Of a DNA stretch of 5,426 nt, positions 4,204 through 5,426 are shown piece after piece. The stretch's first letter is position 1. The number at the start of each line of letters is the position of its first letter. Under the pieces are notes generated by a model that saw only the letters and a list, made by a program, of their open reading frames with translations, was not told the origin of the DNA and did no database searches. The stretch covers positions 1 to 5,426 of the forward strand of contig CABSZQ010000109.1 in the NCBI GenBank assembly GCA_902482195.1, in the 5' to 3' direction. The position numbers and the translations under genes are program-made. This DNA is from an uncultured Haemophilus sp. GTDB lineage: Bacteria > Pseudomonadota > Gammaproteobacteria > Enterobacterales > Pasteurellaceae.

Positions 4204-5426
4204 TTATTTTGCAATACGCTTATATTTTATACGATGTGGTTGTGTTGCGGCTTCACCTAAGGTTTTCTTTTTCCACTCTTCGTAGTCAGAGAAGTTACCT
4301 TCATAGAAAGTCACTTTACCTTCATCACCGTAATCTAAAATATGAGTTGCAATACGGTCTAAGAACCAACGGTCATGGGAAATTACCATTGCACAACCAG
4401 GAAATTCTAAGATCGCATTTTCTAACGCACGTAAAGTTTCAACGTCTAAGTCATTAGTCGGTTCGTCCAATAACAATACGTTACCACCACGTTGTAGAAG
4501 TTTCGCTAAATGTAAACGACCACGCTCACCACCTGATAATTCGCCCACACGTTTTTGTTGATCTACGCCTTTGAAGTTAAAGCGGCCAACATAGGCACGG
4601 CTTGGAATTTCAAAGTTACCAATAGTGAGAACATCTTGTCCGTTAGATACTTCTTCCCAAACGGTTTTCTTGTCATCCATTGAATCACGGAATTGATCCA
4701 CAGAGGCAAGCACAACGGTTTCACCCATTGTAATTGAGCCGCTATCTGGTTGTTCTTGACCTGAAAGCATACGGAATAGGGTCGATTTACCCGCACCGTT
4801 CGCTCCGATAATACCCACGATAGCACCTTTTGGAATGCTGAATGATAAATCATCAATTAAAGTGCGATCGCCGTAAGATTTAGTGAGATGTTCTACCTCA
4901 ATCACTTTATCACCTAAACGTGGACCAGGTGGAATAAAGAGTTCATTGGTCTCGTTACGTTTTTGGTATTCACCGGAGTTCAACTCATCGAAGCGTGCCA
5001 TACGAGCTTTGCTTTTCGCTTGACGACCTTTAGGGTTTTGTCGTACCCATTCTAACTCTTTCGCAATCGATTTTTGACGCGCATTTTCAGCGGCTTGTTC
5101 TTGCTCTAAGCGTTTCTCTTTTTGCTCTAACCAAGAAGAGTAGTTACCTTCCCAAGGAATACCCTCACCACGGTCAAGCTCTAAGATCCAACCTGCTACG
5201 TTATCTAAGAAGTAACGGTCGTGGGTAATCGCCACAACGGTACCTTCGTAGTCATGTAAGAAACGCTCTAACCATGCTACAGATTCTGCATCTAAGTGGT
5301 TGGTTGGTTCGTCTAATAAGAGCATGTCTGGTTTTTCGAGTAATAAGCGACAAAGTGCGACACGGCGACGTTCGCCCCCTGATAAATGCTCAATTTTTGC
5401 ATCCCAATCCGGTAAACGTAATGCAT
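4204..5426 (-). CDS. ettA: Energy-dependent translational throttle protein EttA (5' end outside window)
   Basis: EttA is a cytoplasmic ABC-F ATPase that binds the ribosomal E site and gates entry of the initiating ribosome into elongation according to the ATP/ADP ratio. The frame stays open to the right edge; 406 residues are visible, and the ATG at 5325 is internal. Fragment positions, first nucleotide-binding domain: signature LSGGE (14-18), Walker [12 protein letters not shown] with catalytic E39, and H68. The linker with the P-site tRNA interaction motif spans about 100-149, rich in charge ([14 protein letters not shown]). Second domain: Walker [10 protein letters not shown] (207-215), LSGGERGR (296-303), Walker B with E321, and H350. 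E39 and E321 map to E188 and E470 of E. coli EttA with the same offset of 149, so about 149 residues are missing and the full length should be about 555. The C-terminus [14 protein letters not shown] ending matches. All visible ATPase residues are intact. The Walker A second residue is Ala where E. coli has Pro, which is harmless. Confidence 0.97.
   Translation of the reverse strand, partial: ALRLPDWDAKIEHLSGGERRRVALCRLLLEKPDMLLLDEPTNHLDAESVAWLERFLHDYEGTVVAITHDRYFLDNVAGWILELDRGEGIPWEGNYSSWLEQKEKRLEQEQAAENARQKSIAKELEWVRQNPKGRQAKSKARMARFDELNSGEYQKRNETNELFIPPGPRLGDKVIEVEHLTKSYGDRTLIDDLSFSIPKGAIVGIIGANGAGKSTLFRMLSGQEQPDSGSITMGETVVLASVDQFRDSMDDKKTVWEEVSNGQDVLTIGNFEIPSRAYVGRFNFKGVDQQKRVGELSGGERGRLHLAKLLQRGGNVLLLDEPTNDLDVETLRALENAILEFPGCAMVISHDRWFLDRIATHILDYGDEGKVTFYEGNFSDYEEWKKKTLGEAATQPHRIKYKRIAK

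Noticed and set aside
4563..4856. 97-codon open frame overlapping ettA on the minus strand
   Set aside because: Shifted-frame shadow of ettA with no recognisable protein. The ettA frame has all ABC-F motifs.
4860..4868. AAGTGCGAT in ettA as an uptake signal
   Set aside because: It matches eight of nine core bases, but the changed G is part of the core, so it is not counted. AAGTGCGAC at 5353-5361 and AAGTGCGTG at 988-996 are weaker still.
1..5426. A new defence, mobile or RNA-based system
   Set aside because: Every coding stretch is a conserved housekeeping gene or known small membrane family. There are no transposase, integrase, direct-repeat array, tRNA or rRNA signatures.

Overview
This 5.4 kb window is ordinary chromosomal housekeeping DNA from a Pasteurellaceae bacterium, most likely of the Haemophilus/Aggregatibacter group. 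Three things point there. The DNA is AT-rich. Every protein closely resembles its gammaproteobacterial counterpart. There are also five perfect copies of the 9-bp Haemophilus-type DNA uptake signal (AAGTGCGGT or its complement). I cannot name the species from sequence alone.

Layout, plus strand: the 3' part of rpsA (ribosomal protein S1) ends at 706 and is followed by a hairpin terminator. A 151-nt gap then carries a likely ihfB promoter and a leader hairpin. ihfB (IHF beta subunit, 858-1142) ends at a strong intrinsic terminator. Next comes a compact four-gene run, lapA-lapB-pyrF-yciH (1235-3742). Its genes overlap by 1 nt or are separated by 21 and 1 nt, so it reads as one operon. It ends at a perfect 34-bp palindrome that also works as a terminator for the opposite strand.

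Layout, minus strand: a small SirB2-family membrane protein gene (3792-4148) lies downstream of ettA (translational throttle ABC-F ATPase), which runs off the right edge of the window (4204 to beyond 5426). The ettA terminator is built from two uptake signals in inverted orientation. No gap exceeds 300 bases.

How the genes fit together: S1, YciH and EttA act in translation initiation or early elongation. LapA/LapB tune lipopolysaccharide synthesis by controlling LpxC turnover. PyrF makes UMP. IHF is a nucleoid and regulatory protein. The order rpsA-ihfB-lapA-lapB-pyrF-yciH matches the enterobacterial arrangement. The sirB2/ettA pair converging on it looks like a lineage-specific junction.

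I found no new biological system, mobile element, CRISPR array or RNA gene. The points most worth a second look are small: a promoter -35 element inside a terminator hairpin before ihfB, a leader hairpin in the ihfB transcript, and a GC-rich, terminator-like hairpin built from unusual codons inside lapB.
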